Shown piece after piece: positions 32,160 to 41,738 of a stretch of 64,000 bases of DNA; positions within the stretch are counted from its first letter, which is position 1, and the number at the start of each line of letters is the position of its first letter. The DNA comes from Marivivens donghaensis (GTDB taxonomy: Bacteria > Pseudomonadota > Alphaproteobacteria > Rhodobacterales > Rhodobacteraceae). Made by a program: the position numbers and the translations under genes. The notes under the pieces were generated by a model. The model searched no databases, was not told the DNA's origin, and worked only from the letters and a program-made list of their open reading frames with translations. The DNA lies in assembly GCF_023541015.1 (NCBI RefSeq), contig NZ_JALNPR010000002.1, positions 434,001 through 498,000 of the forward strand. Direction: 5' to 3'.

Positions 32160-33805
32160 CCCAAGATACGGCGTGCGATAACCTGCGCCTGAATTTCGGC
32201 AGCACCTTCAAAGATGTTCAGGATGCGAGCATCACAAAGGATACGGCTGATCTTGTACTCCAGAGCAAAGCCGTTGCCGCCGTGGATTTGTAGACCGTTA
32301 TCCGCACATGCCCATGCAATACGCGCACCGAGAAGCTTTGCCATACCAGCTTCGAGGTCACAGCGACGATCCGCGTCTTTCTCGCGAGCCGAGAAGTAGG
32401 TCAACTGACGCGCGATCATGATTTCAACGGCCATCATCGCAAGTTTGCCCGACACACGCGGGAAGTTGATCAGCGATTTGCCGAACTGTTTGCGGTCAAT
32501 CGCATACTGCATCGCCACATCCAAAGCAGACTGCGCAACACCGATCGCACGCGCGGCAGTTTGGATACGCGCCGATTCAAACGTCTGCATCAACTGTTTA
32601 AAACCATTACCCTCTTCACCGCCGAGAAGGTTTTCTCCCTTAACTTTGAAGTTATCAAAGCCAAGCTCGTATTCCTTCATCCCGCGATAACCGAGAACCT
32701 CGATCTCACCGCCCGTCATGCCTTCGGTTGGGAACGGATGTTCGTCAGTTCCCGGTGTCTTTTCAGCGAGGAACATGGACAGACCTTTGTAGTCCGTCGT
32801 GTTCGGATCGGTGCGGGCCAACAGGGTCATCACATGCGTACGAGCCGCGTGGGTGATCCATGTCTTGTTGCCCGTGATGCGGTAATCACCGTTTTCGTCT
32901 TTCACAGCACGGGTGCGGAGAGAACCAAGGTCAGAGCCCGTGTTAGGCTCAGTGAATACCGCAGTCGGAAGAATCTCAGCAGACGCAAGTTTAGGCAGCC
33001 AGTTTTCCTTCTGCTCTTGCGTACCACCCGCAAGGATCAGCTCTGCCGCGATTTCGGAACGAGTGCCGAGCGAACCGACACCAATGTAACCACGGGACAG
33101 TTCTTCGGAGACAACGCACATGGACGCCTTGGACAGGCCAAAACCGCCGAACTCTTCGGGGATGGTGAGACCAAAGACACCCATTTCCGCGAGTTCTTCG
33201 ATGATCTCCATCGGGATTAATTCGTCCTTGAGGTGCCATTCGTGGGCGAACGGCTCCACTTTTTCCAACGCGTAACGGCGGAACTGGTCGCGGATCATCT
33301 CCAGTTCTTCATCCAGACCGGATGCACCAAACATGGTCGAACCCGCTTGATCCTGCATGATCTCGACCAAGCGGGAGCGAGCCGCTTGCGAGTTCCCAGC
33401 ACAAACGAGTGTAACGACCTCTGGCTGGGCAAGCGTATCCGCAACACCGAGTTCAGAGAGGCGCAGAATTTCGCCCTGCGACATTGGGATGCCGCCTTTG
33501 AGCTGCGCGAGGTATTCGCCAAATGCGATCTGCAGGATGATCTGTTCGACTTCGCCGAATTTGCCCTCGGCATTCAAACGATCAGCCCAGCCGTGCATTT
33601 CTTTCAGTGCTTCGACATAGGTCGCCAACCACGCGAGGCCATGCGCAACCGACTGATGTTCTTCGACCAAACCGCCCGACACGCGACCATCAACGCTCAC
33701 CTTGGATCGCACTGTGTCTTTGGCCGTCGAAAGAAGTTCTTCGAGAGGTGCAAGCGCTGCACCAGTTAGACCCAAAAGGTTCTCAAGAATGGGCGAGGTT
33801 GTCAT
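32156..33805 (-). CDS. mcd: (2S)-methylsuccinyl-CoA dehydrogenase
   Basis: A 549-residue acyl-CoA dehydrogenase. The start [20 protein letters not shown] at 33805 has AGGA 8 nt upstream; a frame nine codons longer is less likely. The N-terminal extension of about 160 residues before the usual fold ([20 protein letters not shown]) sets apart Mcd from ordinary short-chain dehydrogenases, whose length is near 380. FAD/substrate motifs [20 protein letters not shown] and [12 protein letters not shown] follow, and the catalytic Glu is expected in IFEGAAEIQ near the C terminus. Mcd oxidises methylsuccinyl-CoA to mesaconyl-CoA in the ethylmalonyl-CoA pathway, donating electrons to ETF. Confidence 0.88.
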   Translation of the reverse strand: MTTSPILENLLGLTGAALAPLEELLSTAKDTVRSKVSVDGRVSGGLVEEHQSVAHGLAWLATYVEALKEMHGWADRLNAEGKFGEVEQIILQIAFGEYLAQLKGGIPMSQGEILRLSELGVADTLAQPEVVTLVCAGNSQAARSRLVEIMQDQAGSTMFGASGLDEELEMIRDQFRRYALEKVEPFAHEWHLKDELIPMEIIEELAEMGVFGLTIPEEFGGFGLSKASMCVVSEELSRGYIGVGSLGTRSEIAAELILAGGTQEQKENWLPKLASAEILPTAVFTEPNTGSDLGSLRTRAVKDENGDYRITGNKTWITHAARTHVMTLLARTDPNTTDYKGLSMFLAEKTPGTDEHPFPTEGMTGGEIEVLGYRGMKEYELGFDNFKVKGENLLGGEEGNGFKQLMQTFESARIQTAARAIGVAQSALDVAMQYAIDRKQFGKSLINFPRVSGKLAMMAVEIMIARQLTYFSAREKDADRRCDLEAGMAKLLGARIAWACADNGLQIHGGNGFALEYKISRILCDARILNIFEGAAEIQAQVIARRILG

Positions 33806-33858
33806 AACGATATCCTGTCCGTCGTGGGGCATGTCGCGCTCCTTATTGTGCTAGTGCA

Positions 33859-33887
33859 GAGATAAACTCTTCGCAACTGCAGCGCAA
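33859..33887 (-). promoter_or_regulatory. mcd promoter with direct repeats
   Basis: Minus-strand TTGCGC (33882-33887), 17-nt spacer, TATCTC (33859-33864), placing the start of transcription about 48 nt before mcd. The 7-mer CGCAACT is repeated at 33872-33878 and 33883-33889 (11-bp period). The motif GTTGCGAAG inside the spacer resembles GTTGCAAAG over the ccr -35. The remaining gap to 33978 shows no gene. Confidence 0.5.
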
Positions 33888-33978
33888 CTTAATTTCGTTT
33901 AGACAAAAGTCAAAGAACATAAATGTCGCGCTGGATTTTTCGTGCGAAGCGAACAACTTAGCGATATGCACCTAGCCT

Positions 33979-34749
33979 ATGGATAGTATTTTTTCCCTGA
34001 TTTCGCCCGAACTTCTGGTCTTTGCCTTCGCTGTGACGCTCGTTGCGGGCGTCGTTAAGGGGGCTATCGGATTCGCGATGCCGCTCATTATGATCTCGGG
34101 AATGGGCATTCTCATTGACCCGAAAGTCGTGGTGGCGGGGATCATTCTGCCTATCGTGATGTCCAATATTTTGCAGATCGCGAAGGCGGGTTGGGCAGAG
34201 GCAAGAGACGCGCTGCGCGAGTATGGCCTGTACGTTCTGATCGTCTGCGTGATGATCCTAATCACCTCGCAATTCGTGGCCTATGTTTCGCCTGACGCGA
34301 TGCTCTTGGGCCTTGGTATCGTTGTCACCGTACTGTGCATCATTCAGATTTCAGGAGTTAAGCTGCATATAAAGCCCGAGCATCGCCGAAGCGCGTCCAT
34401 CGTTGCTGGTTTCTTATCAGGCGCGCTTGGTGGTTTCGCGGGCACCTGGGGCCCAACGACAGTTCTTTATCTGGTTGCCGTCAATACACCCAAGGCAAGG
34501 CAATTCGTGGTTCAAGGCGTGGTGTACGGATCTGGCGCTTTCATGCTTCTAGCTGGGCACCTCAAGTCTGGAATTCTCAACATGAATACACTGCCGTTTT
34601 CCGCGATCCTGCTCTTGCCCGCGTTCGCAGGTATGTGGATCGGGTTCCATATCCATGATCGCATTGATCAGGCCTTGTTCCGCAAGGCGACCCTATGGGT
34701 GCTGCTCATAGCAGGTGTAAACCTAATCCGTCGCGGCTGGATGGGGTGA
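33979..34749 (+). CDS. TauE/SafE-family permease
   Basis: A 256-residue membrane protein with about eight hydrophobic spans. The two family repeats start with VTLVAGVVKGAIGFAMPLIM and GFLSGALGGFAGTWGPTTVL. TauE/SafE members export sulfite, sulfoacetate or other small organosulfur or carboxylic anions. It is divergent from mcd, with 170 nt between the starts. Substrate is unknown; a second, unrelated-looking TauE homolog is at 54284. Confidence 0.82.
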   Translation: MDSIFSLISPELLVFAFAVTLVAGVVKGAIGFAMPLIMISGMGILIDPKVVVAGIILPIVMSNILQIAKAGWAEARDALREYGLYVLIVCVMILITSQFVAYVSPDAMLLGLGIVVTVLCIIQISGVKLHIKPEHRRSASIVAGFLSGALGGFAGTWGPTTVLYLVAVNTPKARQFVVQGVVYGSGAFMLLAGHLKSGILNMNTLPFSAILLLPAFAGMWIGFHIHDRIDQALFRKATLWVLLIAGVNLIRRGWMG

Positions 34750-35286
34750 CTAGGACAGAAGTCCCTCACCCGAGCAAAGCGCATCAATTGTCAGCCCAGC
34801 CGGCGGCGGCACGACATCGAATTCAGCGATGAAATGCGTCTGGCCGCCCTGCTCGACAGAGAATGACCATGTCCCGACCAGCAACTCATACGGAAAATCA
34901 AAGCGGTACATACTCAGCGAATAGGTCTGATCGTTAAAGTTCGGATACCAACGCTGTTCTGTCACGCCCTCTGCCCCCATCGGCGGATGACGCACGACAA
35001 TCTCAGCACCAGGGAGCGTGACGCCTTCGGCCAGACGAAGCTGCACCCCAAACCCAAGGTCAGGAATAGCTGGAACAGTCGTTGTATGCGCAATGACCTG
35101 CGGTTCGCCGCTGATGGTATCAATGACACCATTTTCGGTATTTGGCGCAGGTTCGCTGCCCGTAATCTCGTAAGGGCAATGCAACCCAATGTCCCCAACA
35201 ACGATGGTGGGCTTTGACCGATACCCTTCGGCAAAGGCAACGGCAGGCATACAGAACAAAGCAACAAGGGGCACATATTTCATCAT
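34750..35286 (-). CDS. DUF3859-domain exported protein
   Basis: About 178 residues. A cleavable signal peptide is clear: MMKYVPLVALFCMPAVAFAE, with cleavage after AFA. The exact start is uncertain: in-frame ATGs lie at 35307, 35286 and 35283. The mature protein looks like DUF3859: beta-rich, with PPMGAEGVTEQRWYPNFND and ELLVGTWSFSVEQGGQ. A single Cys pair (HCPYEI, LCSGE) might form a disulfide. It is likely periplasmic. It is the next gene downstream of pckA on the same strand but behind the pckA terminator. Function unknown. Confidence 0.7.
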   Translation of the reverse strand: MMKYVPLVALFCMPAVAFAEGYRSKPTIVVGDIGLHCPYEITGSEPAPNTENGVIDTISGEPQVIAHTTTVPAIPDLGFGVQLRLAEGVTLPGAEIVVRHPPMGAEGVTEQRWYPNFNDQTYSLSMYRFDFPYELLVGTWSFSVEQGGQTHFIAEFDVVPPPAGLTIDALCSGEGLLS

Positions 35287-35320
35287 GGCTGCATGGTGCC
35301 CTTTCATTGGGCGAAGTCAA

Positions 35321-35352
35321 TAAAAAGGGCCGGACAGTTTCCCGTCTGGCCC
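35321..35352 (-). terminator. pckA terminator
   Basis: Minus strand GGGCCAGAC-N8-GTCCGGCCC (one mismatch) followed by TTTTTATT, 22 nt after the pckA stop. Confidence 0.85.
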
Positions 35353-35374
35353 CTCAATTTTCTGCGACGTGGCA

Positions 35375-36973
35375 TTAGCCGATTGCAGCTGCCTTAACGT
35401 CCTCATCGATGTAAGGAACATACTGAGCAAAGTTCTCAGCGAACATTTCGACCAGTTTGTGAGCTTGCGCATCAAACGCAGCCTTGTCGCCCCAAGTCGC
35501 GCGCGGATCGAGAAGCTTCGCGTCGACGCCTTCAACAGTGACAGGCACGTCAAAGCCAAAGTTCGGATCTTTACGGAAGGTTGCTTCGTTCAGCGAACCG
35601 TCCAGCGCAGCGGTGAGCAGAGCGCGGGTTGCTTTGATCGGCATACGGCTACCTGTGCCGAATGCACCACCAGTCCAGCCAGTGTTCACCAACCAGCAGG
35701 TCGCGCCATAGGATGCGATTTTTTCTTGCAGTAGCTTACCGTAGACTTCCGGACGACGCGGCATGAACGGCGCACCGAAGCAAGTCGAGAAGGTCGGGAT
35801 CGGTTCGGTCACGCCAATCTCGGTGCCTGGGGTTTTCGACGTGAAGCCCGACAGGAAGTGGTACATCGCCTGAGCAGGTGTCAGACGCGCGATCGGTGGA
35901 AGAACACCATATGCATCACAGGTCAGCATGATGATGTTTTTCGGGTGACCGCCCAGCGCAGTATCAGATGCGTTGGAAATGTAGTGCAGCGGGTAAGCGC
36001 AGCGCATGTTGTCGGTGATCGAGTTGTCTTGGAAATCAAGAACCTTGGTCTCGTCGTCGTAGACCATGTTTTCGATGACGGTGCCGAACATCGAACAGGT
36101 CGCGTAGATTTCTGGCTCAGCTTCTGCCGACAGATTGATCGTTTTTGCGTAGCAACCGCCTTCGAAGTTGAAGGTGCCACGATCGGACCAGCCATGCTCA
36201 TCGTCGCCGATCAGAACGCGATCAGGGTCAGCCGACAGGGTCGTTTTACCAGTGCCCGACAGACCAAAGAAGATCGCAGTATCCACTGGGTTGCCAATCG
36301 CGTGGTTGGCAGAGCAGTGCATCGGCATGATGCCTTTTTCAGGCAGCAGGTAGTTTAAAAGAGTAAAGACCGACTTCTTGTTCTCACCTGCGTATTCAGT
36401 GCCACCGATAAGGATCATCTTCTTGTCGAAGTTCAACGAGATAACGGTCTCGGTGCGGCAGCCGTGCTTTTCAGGGTTCGCCTTGAAGGTCGGGCAGTTG
36501 ATGATGGTCCATTCAGGGGTGAAGTTATCAAGCTCTTCACGCTCTGGACGGCGCAGCATGGTGCGGATGAACAGCGAATGCCATGCAAGCTCGGTCACCA
36601 TACGAACGTCCAGACGATGCGCAGGATCGGCGCCACCGAAAAGGTCCTGAACAAAGTAGTTCTTGCCCTTCATGTGGTCTAGCATATCGGCGTAGAGAAC
36701 GTCGAATTTGTCAGCTTCCATCGGAGCGTTGTTTTCCCACCAAATGGTGTCTTCTACAGACGCTGTGCGAACAACGAATTTGTCTTTTGGCGAGCGACCA
36801 GTGTGTTTACCAGTCGACACGAGAAGCGCGCCGCCGTTGCCAAGTGTGCTTTCACCTGCCTTCAACGACTGCTCAATCAGCGCCGGCTCCATCAGGTTAT
36901 AATAGACATAGCCCAGTCCAGTGATGCCCTGATGTTCAAGCTTCATGGTTGGGTTGACCCGTCCGTGGTCCAT
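35375..36973 (-). CDS. pckA: ATP-dependent phosphoenolpyruvate carboxykinase
   Basis: A 532-residue PEPCK that converts oxaloacetate and ATP to PEP and CO2 for gluconeogenesis. The start [20 protein letters not shown] at 36973 has AGGAG upstream; a GTG 16 codons earlier is unlikely. Key motifs: [15 protein letters not shown] (kinase-1a P-loop), [11 protein letters not shown] (kinase-2), and the EGGCYAKTI metal/substrate segment. With the ethylmalonyl-CoA pathway it would feed C4 acids to sugar synthesis. It is divergent from chvI; in Agrobacterium-type bacteria pckA and chvGI are neighbours and functionally linked. Confidence 0.96.
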   Translation of the reverse strand: MDHGRVNPTMKLEHQGITGLGYVYYNLMEPALIEQSLKAGESTLGNGGALLVSTGKHTGRSPKDKFVVRTASVEDTIWWENNAPMEADKFDVLYADMLDHMKGKNYFVQDLFGGADPAHRLDVRMVTELAWHSLFIRTMLRRPEREELDNFTPEWTIINCPTFKANPEKHGCRTETVISLNFDKKMILIGGTEYAGENKKSVFTLLNYLLPEKGIMPMHCSANHAIGNPVDTAIFFGLSGTGKTTLSADPDRVLIGDDEHGWSDRGTFNFEGGCYAKTINLSAEAEPEIYATCSMFGTVIENMVYDDETKVLDFQDNSITDNMRCAYPLHYISNASDTALGGHPKNIIMLTCDAYGVLPPIARLTPAQAMYHFLSGFTSKTPGTEIGVTEPIPTFSTCFGAPFMPRRPEVYGKLLQEKIASYGATCWLVNTGWTGGAFGTGSRMPIKATRALLTAALDGSLNEATFRKDPNFGFDVPVTVEGVDAKLLDPRATWGDKAAFDAQAHKLVEMFAENFAQYVPYIDEDVKAAAIG

Positions 36974-37064
36974 TGTCTCTCTCTCCTGATTGCGGGCGAT
37001 GCGCCCTAGATAGAGGTCCACATAGCACTATGATTTTTCATCAGAAAAGGCGGCTTTGTCGCAG

Positions 37065-37110
37065 TTAGCGCAATCATTTTCGTGTTAGCGCAACCATTTA
37101 GCGCGACCAT
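37065..37110. promoter_or_regulatory. Triple direct repeat between pckA and chvI
   Basis: Three copies of TTAGCGCRAYCAT lie in the divergent gap: 37065-37079 (ttagcgcaatcattt), 37085-37099 (ttagcgcaaccattt) and 37098-37110 (ttagcgcgaccat), spaced 20 and 13 bp. They start 92 nt upstream of pckA and end about 160 nt upstream of chvI, so they may be operator sites for ChvI or another regulator. Elsewhere the 299-nt gap has a TATAAA box (37241-37246) near chvI and no gene. Confidence 0.5.
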
Positions 37111-37272
37111 AGTCGAGTGTGACCCGAAAGTCCTCGAACGGGTTTTTTTGGCACAATCATGTTGCCGCAAACATAGCCGAATTCAGTTTCTGATTGATTC
37201 GCTCAGCCAAAAAAGGGACAACAGTCGGAAAAAAGAGCAGTATAAAAAATCAGGCTGAAGAGGCGACACCCC

Positions 37273-37977
37273 ATGCATCGTATTGCGTTGGTCGATGACG
37301 ACCGGAATATTCTAACTTCTGTAGCAATGACTCTCGAAGCCGAAGGCTTTGAGGTCGAGACATATAATGACGGCCAGCAAGCGCTGGACGCTTTCAACAA
37401 AAAATTGCCCGACATGGCAGTGCTGGACATTAAAATGCCCCGCATGGACGGCATGGACCTTCTGCAGCGTCTCCGCCAGAAAACTACGATGCCGGTGATT
37501 TTCCTCACCTCCAAAGATGACGAAATCGACGAGGTATTGGGGCTTCGCATGGGCGCTGACGACTACGTCAAAAAGCCCTTCAGCCAGCGTCTTTTGGTCG
37601 AACGCATCCGAACCCTTCTGCGCCGTCAGGATGCCATGAACGGCATCACGCCCGAAGAGGTCGACGAAAGCAACAAGGTGATGGAACGTGGCCCACTGAC
37701 CATGGACCCCCTGCGGCACGCCGTAAAATGGAAAGGTCGCGATGTATCGCTGACCGTTACCGAATTTCTGTTGCTGCAAGCACTGGCCCAGCGCCCCGGC
37801 TTTGTTAAGTCGCGTGACCAGTTGATGGACGTTGCTTACGACGATCAAGTCTACGTCGACGACCGGACTATCGACAGCCACATCAAACGCCTGCGCAAGA
37901 AAATGCGCCAAGTGGACGACGAATTTGGTGCGATCGAGACCCTCTACGGCATCGGCTACCGCTACAACGAAGAATAA
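37273..37977 (+). CDS. chvI: Response regulator ChvI
   Basis: A 234-residue OmpR-family regulator. The receiver domain has acidic residues Asp8-Asp10, the phospho-acceptor Asp52 in [11 protein letters not shown], and the conserved Lys101 in YVKKPF. A winged-helix DNA-binding domain fills residues 135-232 ([36 protein letters not shown]). With the adjacent kinase ChvG it senses acid or envelope stress in relatives and controls exopolysaccharide, metabolism and pckA. Three nt separate it from chvG. Confidence 0.93.
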   Translation: MHRIALVDDDRNILTSVAMTLEAEGFEVETYNDGQQALDAFNKKLPDMAVLDIKMPRMDGMDLLQRLRQKTTMPVIFLTSKDDEIDEVLGLRMGADDYVKKPFSQRLLVERIRTLLRRQDAMNGITPEEVDESNKVMERGPLTMDPLRHAVKWKGRDVSLTVTEFLLLQALAQRPGFVKSRDQLMDVAYDDQVYVDDRTIDSHIKRLRKKMRQVDDEFGAIETLYGIGYRYNEE

Positions 37978-37980
37978 GAC

Positions 37981-39714
37981 ATGAACTCGTCTCCCAAAAT
38001 TGACGTTCGTGATCTCCGCTCGGTTCGAAAGGCCGCAGCGGACACGGATGTCTATTTGGGGGATGAATATGTTTCGCCAGAAACAACGCTCGACCGAGAG
38101 ATTTTGGACAGGCGGCGCCGTCGTGGCGTGATAACCCTGAACCGATCGCCGCTCGCCCGCAAAATTATAACGTTTAACCTGCTGGCTATTATGGTGCTGG
38201 TCAGTGGTGTGCTTTGGATGAACCCGTCCCGCGACAACCTCGCGTTTCAGCGGGCGAACGGGCTGGTCAACGAGGCCGAACTCATCGCTGATGTGTTCGA
38301 AGCTCAGCTCCCCGATGCGGCACCCGTTAACCTACTGACAGGTGACGGTATCGACGCGACCGCGACCTTGCAGGGCTTGGACCTTCGCGGCGGTGTCAAG
38401 GTCTATATTTTTGATCCGTCAGAAACCTTGATCGTGACGGCGACCGCCCCGATGGGCCCCGATGTGACGGGCCTCAACACCCAAGGTGGCGGCACCATCA
38501 TCACCGACTTCCTCAACGGCGCGTGGGAGGGATTGGCGAGCCTCATTTCACCCCGTTCCGCTGAACAGACGGTTGTAGATCCCGAAGTCGCAGCGCAGAC
38601 TTCAGTCGCGGATGCGCTTGCCAATGGCACACGCGTGCATTCCGAATACGATAGCGCCGGCCGCACGGTGTTTCGCGTAAGCACGCCAATCCTTCAGGGC
38701 GAAACCCCCGTGGGAGTCGTCGTTCTGCAAGGCGCCGCTGGCGAACTCGACATCTTGGTCCGTCGTGAACGTGAGCAGGTTCTGCAGATGTTTGTGATCG
38801 GCATCTTGGTGTCCATCGGCCTTTCGCTCATTCTTGCCTCCACAATTGCGAACCCGCTGTCAGACCTTGCCGCGGCGGCAGAGGCTGGACGTGACCGCAA
38901 CGCACGCAAAATGTCCCCCGGCAGGGTCCGCATCCCCGACCTGACCGCCCGTCCTGATGAAATTGGTCGCCTGTCGGGCGCACTTCGCGGCATGGTCGCG
39001 GCCCTCTACGATCGGATTGAGGCCAACGAACAGTTCGCCGCCGACGTTGCGCACGAGATCAAGAACCCGCTTGCCTCGCTCCGTTCCGCCGTGGGCACGA
39101 TGCGCGTTGCGAAACGCGACGATCAGCGGGAAAAACTGCTCGAAGTGATTGAGCACGACGTGATCCGCCTAGACCGTCTGGTGAGCGACATTTCCAACGC
39201 GTCGCGTCTGGATTCCGAACTCGTCAAAGAGGACGAAGAAGATTTTGATCTTCTTAAAATGCTCGGCAACCTTAATGAATTCTTGGGTGATCAGGCACGT
39301 GACAAAGGGATCGAATACCTCACCGATCTACCCAAAGAGTCAATCACTATCACTGGTCTCGAAGGCCGTTTGGCACAGGTCTTTGTGAACCTCATCACCA
39401 ATGCGATTTCGTTCTGTGAAGATGGTGATGCGATCCGCGTATGGGCCCGAAAACGCGAAAACCGCGTTCTTGTGGTGGTCGAAGATACCGGCCCTGGCAT
39501 CCCTGACGGCGCGTTGACCAAGATCTTTAAACGCTTCTACTCAGAACGCCCCGAAGGCCAATTCGGCAATAACTCTGGCCTCGGCCTCGCGATTTCGAAA
39601 CAGATCGTCGAAGCACATGGCGGTGTGATCTGGGCCGAAAACATCCGCCCGACCGATGCAGATATCACCTCTGAGCCGCTCGGTGCGCGGTTCGTGGTTG
39701 GTCTTCCGGTTTAA
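37981..39714 (+). CDS. chvG: Sensor histidine kinase ChvG
   Basis: A 577-residue membrane histidine kinase. After a 60-residue cytoplasmic start come TM1 (IITFNLLAIMVLVSGVLWM), a periplasmic sensor of about 200 residues, TM2 (MFVIGILVSIGLSLILAST), a HAMP linker, the phospho-acceptor His358 in DVAHEIKNPLASL, and a HATPase domain with NLITNAISF (N box), DTGPGIPDG (G1) and GLGLAISKQIV (G2). The long N-terminal tail and sensor size fit ChvG/ExoS. Likely co-transcribed with the HPr kinase gene after it. Confidence 0.92.
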   Translation: MNSSPKIDVRDLRSVRKAAADTDVYLGDEYVSPETTLDREILDRRRRRGVITLNRSPLARKIITFNLLAIMVLVSGVLWMNPSRDNLAFQRANGLVNEAELIADVFEAQLPDAAPVNLLTGDGIDATATLQGLDLRGGVKVYIFDPSETLIVTATAPMGPDVTGLNTQGGGTIITDFLNGAWEGLASLISPRSAEQTVVDPEVAAQTSVADALANGTRVHSEYDSAGRTVFRVSTPILQGETPVGVVVLQGAAGELDILVRREREQVLQMFVIGILVSIGLSLILASTIANPLSDLAAAAEAGRDRNARKMSPGRVRIPDLTARPDEIGRLSGALRGMVAALYDRIEANEQFAADVAHEIKNPLASLRSAVGTMRVAKRDDQREKLLEVIEHDVIRLDRLVSDISNASRLDSELVKEDEEDFDLLKMLGNLNEFLGDQARDKGIEYLTDLPKESITITGLEGRLAQVFVNLITNAISFCEDGDAIRVWARKRENRVLVVVEDTGPGIPDGALTKIFKRFYSERPEGQFGNNSGLGLAISKQIVEAHGGVIWAENIRPTDADITSEPLGARFVVGLPV

Positions 39715-39717
39715 GAG

Positions 39718-40128
39718 GTGTCTGACTCGCTTTGCCTCCACGCATCTTGCGTCGCTTATGATGGCCGTGCGGTTCTCATCCTCGGTAGATCTGGCACTGG
39801 AAAATCTAGCCTAGCCCTCCAACTTCTCGGTCTTGGGTGTGATTTGGTGGCGGATGACCAAACCCTGATCGATCCAGACCTGACGGCACGGTGCCCCGAT
39901 ACCATTGCTGGCAAAATCGAGGCGAGAGGTGTCGGCATTCTAGCGGCACCCCACGTCACGGCTAAGATCACGCTCGTCGTGGATTTGGATACGGAAGAGA
40001 CAGAGCGCCTGCCCGCATGGCACAACCTACACCTTCACGACGCAGACATACCACTTTTGCGCAAGTCAAACGCCATTCACTTCCCTTTTGCGATCCTGCA
40101 GTATCTCAAACATGGGCGGACCGACTAA
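39718..40128 (+). CDS. hprK: HPr kinase/phosphorylase, short form
   Basis: A 136-residue protein starting at a GTG three nt after the chvG stop; no ATG start is available. It has the P-loop GRSGTGKSS at residues 23-31, an ADDQTLI segment and EARGVGILAAPHV, matching the catalytic C-terminal domain of HprK. The N-terminal domain of the 310-residue Gram-positive enzyme is absent, as usual in alphaproteobacteria. It should phosphorylate Ser47 of the HPr encoded four genes on, linking carbon status to the ChvGI operon. Confidence 0.88.
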   Translation: MSDSLCLHASCVAYDGRAVLILGRSGTGKSSLALQLLGLGCDLVADDQTLIDPDLTARCPDTIAGKIEARGVGILAAPHVTAKITLVVDLDTEETERLPAWHNLHLHDADIPLLRKSNAIHFPFAILQYLKHGRTD

Positions 40129-40139
40129 GCGGGGATGAC

Positions 40140-41027
40140 ATGACGTCGAAGCAGAGCATTATCCTTGTCACTGGTCCATCTGGTGCAGGTCGCACGACGG
40201 CTGTTCGCGCACTCGAGGATATTGGCTTTGAAGTCATCGACAACATGCCCCTCTCACTCATCGATCGCGTTATCGAAGGCCAGCCGCTTGATCGCCCACT
40301 CGTTCTCGGCCTCGACGTGCGGAATCGCGATTTCACCGTAAATGCGGTCATAGGGGTGATTGACCGTCTGGGACATGATGAACGGTTCGACCTTCAGGTG
40401 GTTTATATGGATTGCTCGGACGACGTGCTGATCCGCCGCTTTTCCGAAACCCGTCGGCGCCACCCCCTATCGGTCGAAACTGCCCCGACAGAGGGTATTA
40501 TCAAAGAAAAGGACCTGCTGATTCCGATCCGAAGCCGCGCGGACATCCTGATCGACACCACGTCGATGACCCCGCATGATTCTCGGGCGGAAGTGCAAAG
40601 CTGGTTCCAGAAACCTGACGGCCACCCCCTCGCGATTACGGTGCAGAGCTTTTCCTACAAACGCGGATTACCTCGCGGGCTAGACATCGTGCTCGATTGT
40701 CGGTTCCTGCGTAACCCACACTGGGAACCAGATCTGCGCGCACTGAACGGCCAAGATGCTGCCGTCGTGGAATATATTGCAAAAGACGAACGTTTCGACG
40801 CATTCTTCACGAGCGTCAAAGCCATGGCTGCACTATTGCTGCCTGCCTTTGAGGAAGAAGGGAAAACGCACCTCTCTGTTGGCTTTGGATGCACCGGAGG
40901 GCAACACCGTTCGGTCGCAATGACAGAACTCCTTGCGAAAGCCCTTGCAGAAGACGGATGGCAGGTGTCAAAACGCCACCGAGAAATGGAACGCCACACA
41001 GACGGTGGGGCGGCAGATCGGGGTTAA
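40140..41027 (+). CDS. rapZ: RNase adapter protein RapZ
   Basis: A 295-residue RapZ (YvcJ/UPF0042) nucleotide-binding protein. The start MTSKQSIILVTGPSGAGRTT at 40140 has GGGGA upstream; a long in-frame upstream extension overlaps hprK and is rejected. The P-loop reads GPSGAGRTT with Arg in place of the canonical Lys. The C-terminal domain has VGFGCTGGQHRSVAMTELLA, the conserved RapZ segment. In E. coli RapZ guides RNase E to the small RNA GlmZ; in alphaproteobacteria the partner is not known. Member of the hprK-rapZ-EIIA-HPr operon. Confidence 0.92.
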   Translation: MTSKQSIILVTGPSGAGRTTAVRALEDIGFEVIDNMPLSLIDRVIEGQPLDRPLVLGLDVRNRDFTVNAVIGVIDRLGHDERFDLQVVYMDCSDDVLIRRFSETRRRHPLSVETAPTEGIIKEKDLLIPIRSRADILIDTTSMTPHDSRAEVQSWFQKPDGHPLAITVQSFSYKRGLPRGLDIVLDCRFLRNPHWEPDLRALNGQDAAVVEYIAKDERFDAFFTSVKAMAALLLPAFEEEGKTHLSVGFGCTGGQHRSVAMTELLAKALAEDGWQVSKRHREMERHTDGGAADRG

Positions 41028-41033
41028 AAACGC

Positions 41034-41426
41034 GTGATCGGAATCGTGATCGTTGCTCATGGTGGCCTAGCAGGTGAATACCTCGCGGCGATGGAACACG
41101 TTGTGGGCCATCAAGCGGGTGTCGTTGCTATCGCAACCCGCCCCGAAGACGACCGTAGCGCCAAACAAGCCGAAATCTGCGATGCCGCCGATTCCGTTGA
41201 TACCGGTGCAGGCGTTGTCATCGTAACCGATATCTTTGGCGGATCGCCCTCAAACCTTTCGCTGATGGCCTGCGGGCCAAGCAACCGCCGTATTCTCTAC
41301 GGCATGAATCTTCCCATGCTGATCAAGCTCGCGAAAAGCCGTCAACGTGACGTGCCAGACGCCGTCGAGGCCGCATTGACCGCCGGACGTAAATACATTG
41401 ATTGCCATCAAGTACAGAGTGACTGA
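41034..41426 (+). CDS. PTS EIIA component, mannose family
   Basis: A 130-residue EIIA-Man domain protein, GTG start. The phosphorylated His9 lies in VIVAHGGLAGEYLA, and VVIVTDIFGGSPSNLSL is the family marker. There are no EIIB/EIIC genes alongside, so the protein is regulatory rather than a sugar transporter. It is 6 nt after rapZ and 6 nt before HPr, so it is likely the phosphoryl acceptor from HPr in a signalling chain. Confidence 0.92.
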   Translation: MIGIVIVAHGGLAGEYLAAMEHVVGHQAGVVAIATRPEDDRSAKQAEICDAADSVDTGAGVVIVTDIFGGSPSNLSLMACGPSNRRILYGMNLPMLIKLAKSRQRDVPDAVEAALTAGRKYIDCHQVQSD

Positions 41427-41431
41427 CTTCT

Positions 41432-41704
41432 ATGACTGTTTCCCGCCGGCTCCAGATTGTGAACATCAAAGGGCTTCATGCCCGCGCGTCCGCGAAATTG
41501 GCCGAAGTGGTCGAAGATTTTGATGCCACTGCCACCGTCTCTAAAGATGGCATGAGCGCATCAGGCGACAGCATCATGGGTCTTTTGATGTTGGCAGCTT
41601 CCAAGGGAAGTTTTATTGAGGTCCAAACCGATGGGCCGGCAGAACTTGAGCTTGCCGATGCGATTGAGGCGCTGGTGGCTGACATGTTCGGCGAAGGCAA
41701 CTGA
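41432..41704 (+). CDS. ptsH: Phosphocarrier protein HPr
   Basis: A 90-residue HPr. His16 in KGLHARASAKLAE is the site phosphorylated by Enzyme I and Ser47 in SASGDSIMGLLML is the site for HPr kinase; both are present. Enzyme I is not in this window, so it must be encoded elsewhere if the relay works. Last gene of the chvI-to-HPr run; 35 nt separate it from the acyltransferase gene. Confidence 0.95.
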   Translation: MTVSRRLQIVNIKGLHARASAKLAEVVEDFDATATVSKDGMSASGDSIMGLLMLAASKGSFIEVQTDGPAELELADAIEALVADMFGEGN

Positions 41705-41738
41705 CCTAGGTCAGCCCATCAATTCAAGGACGTGAACT

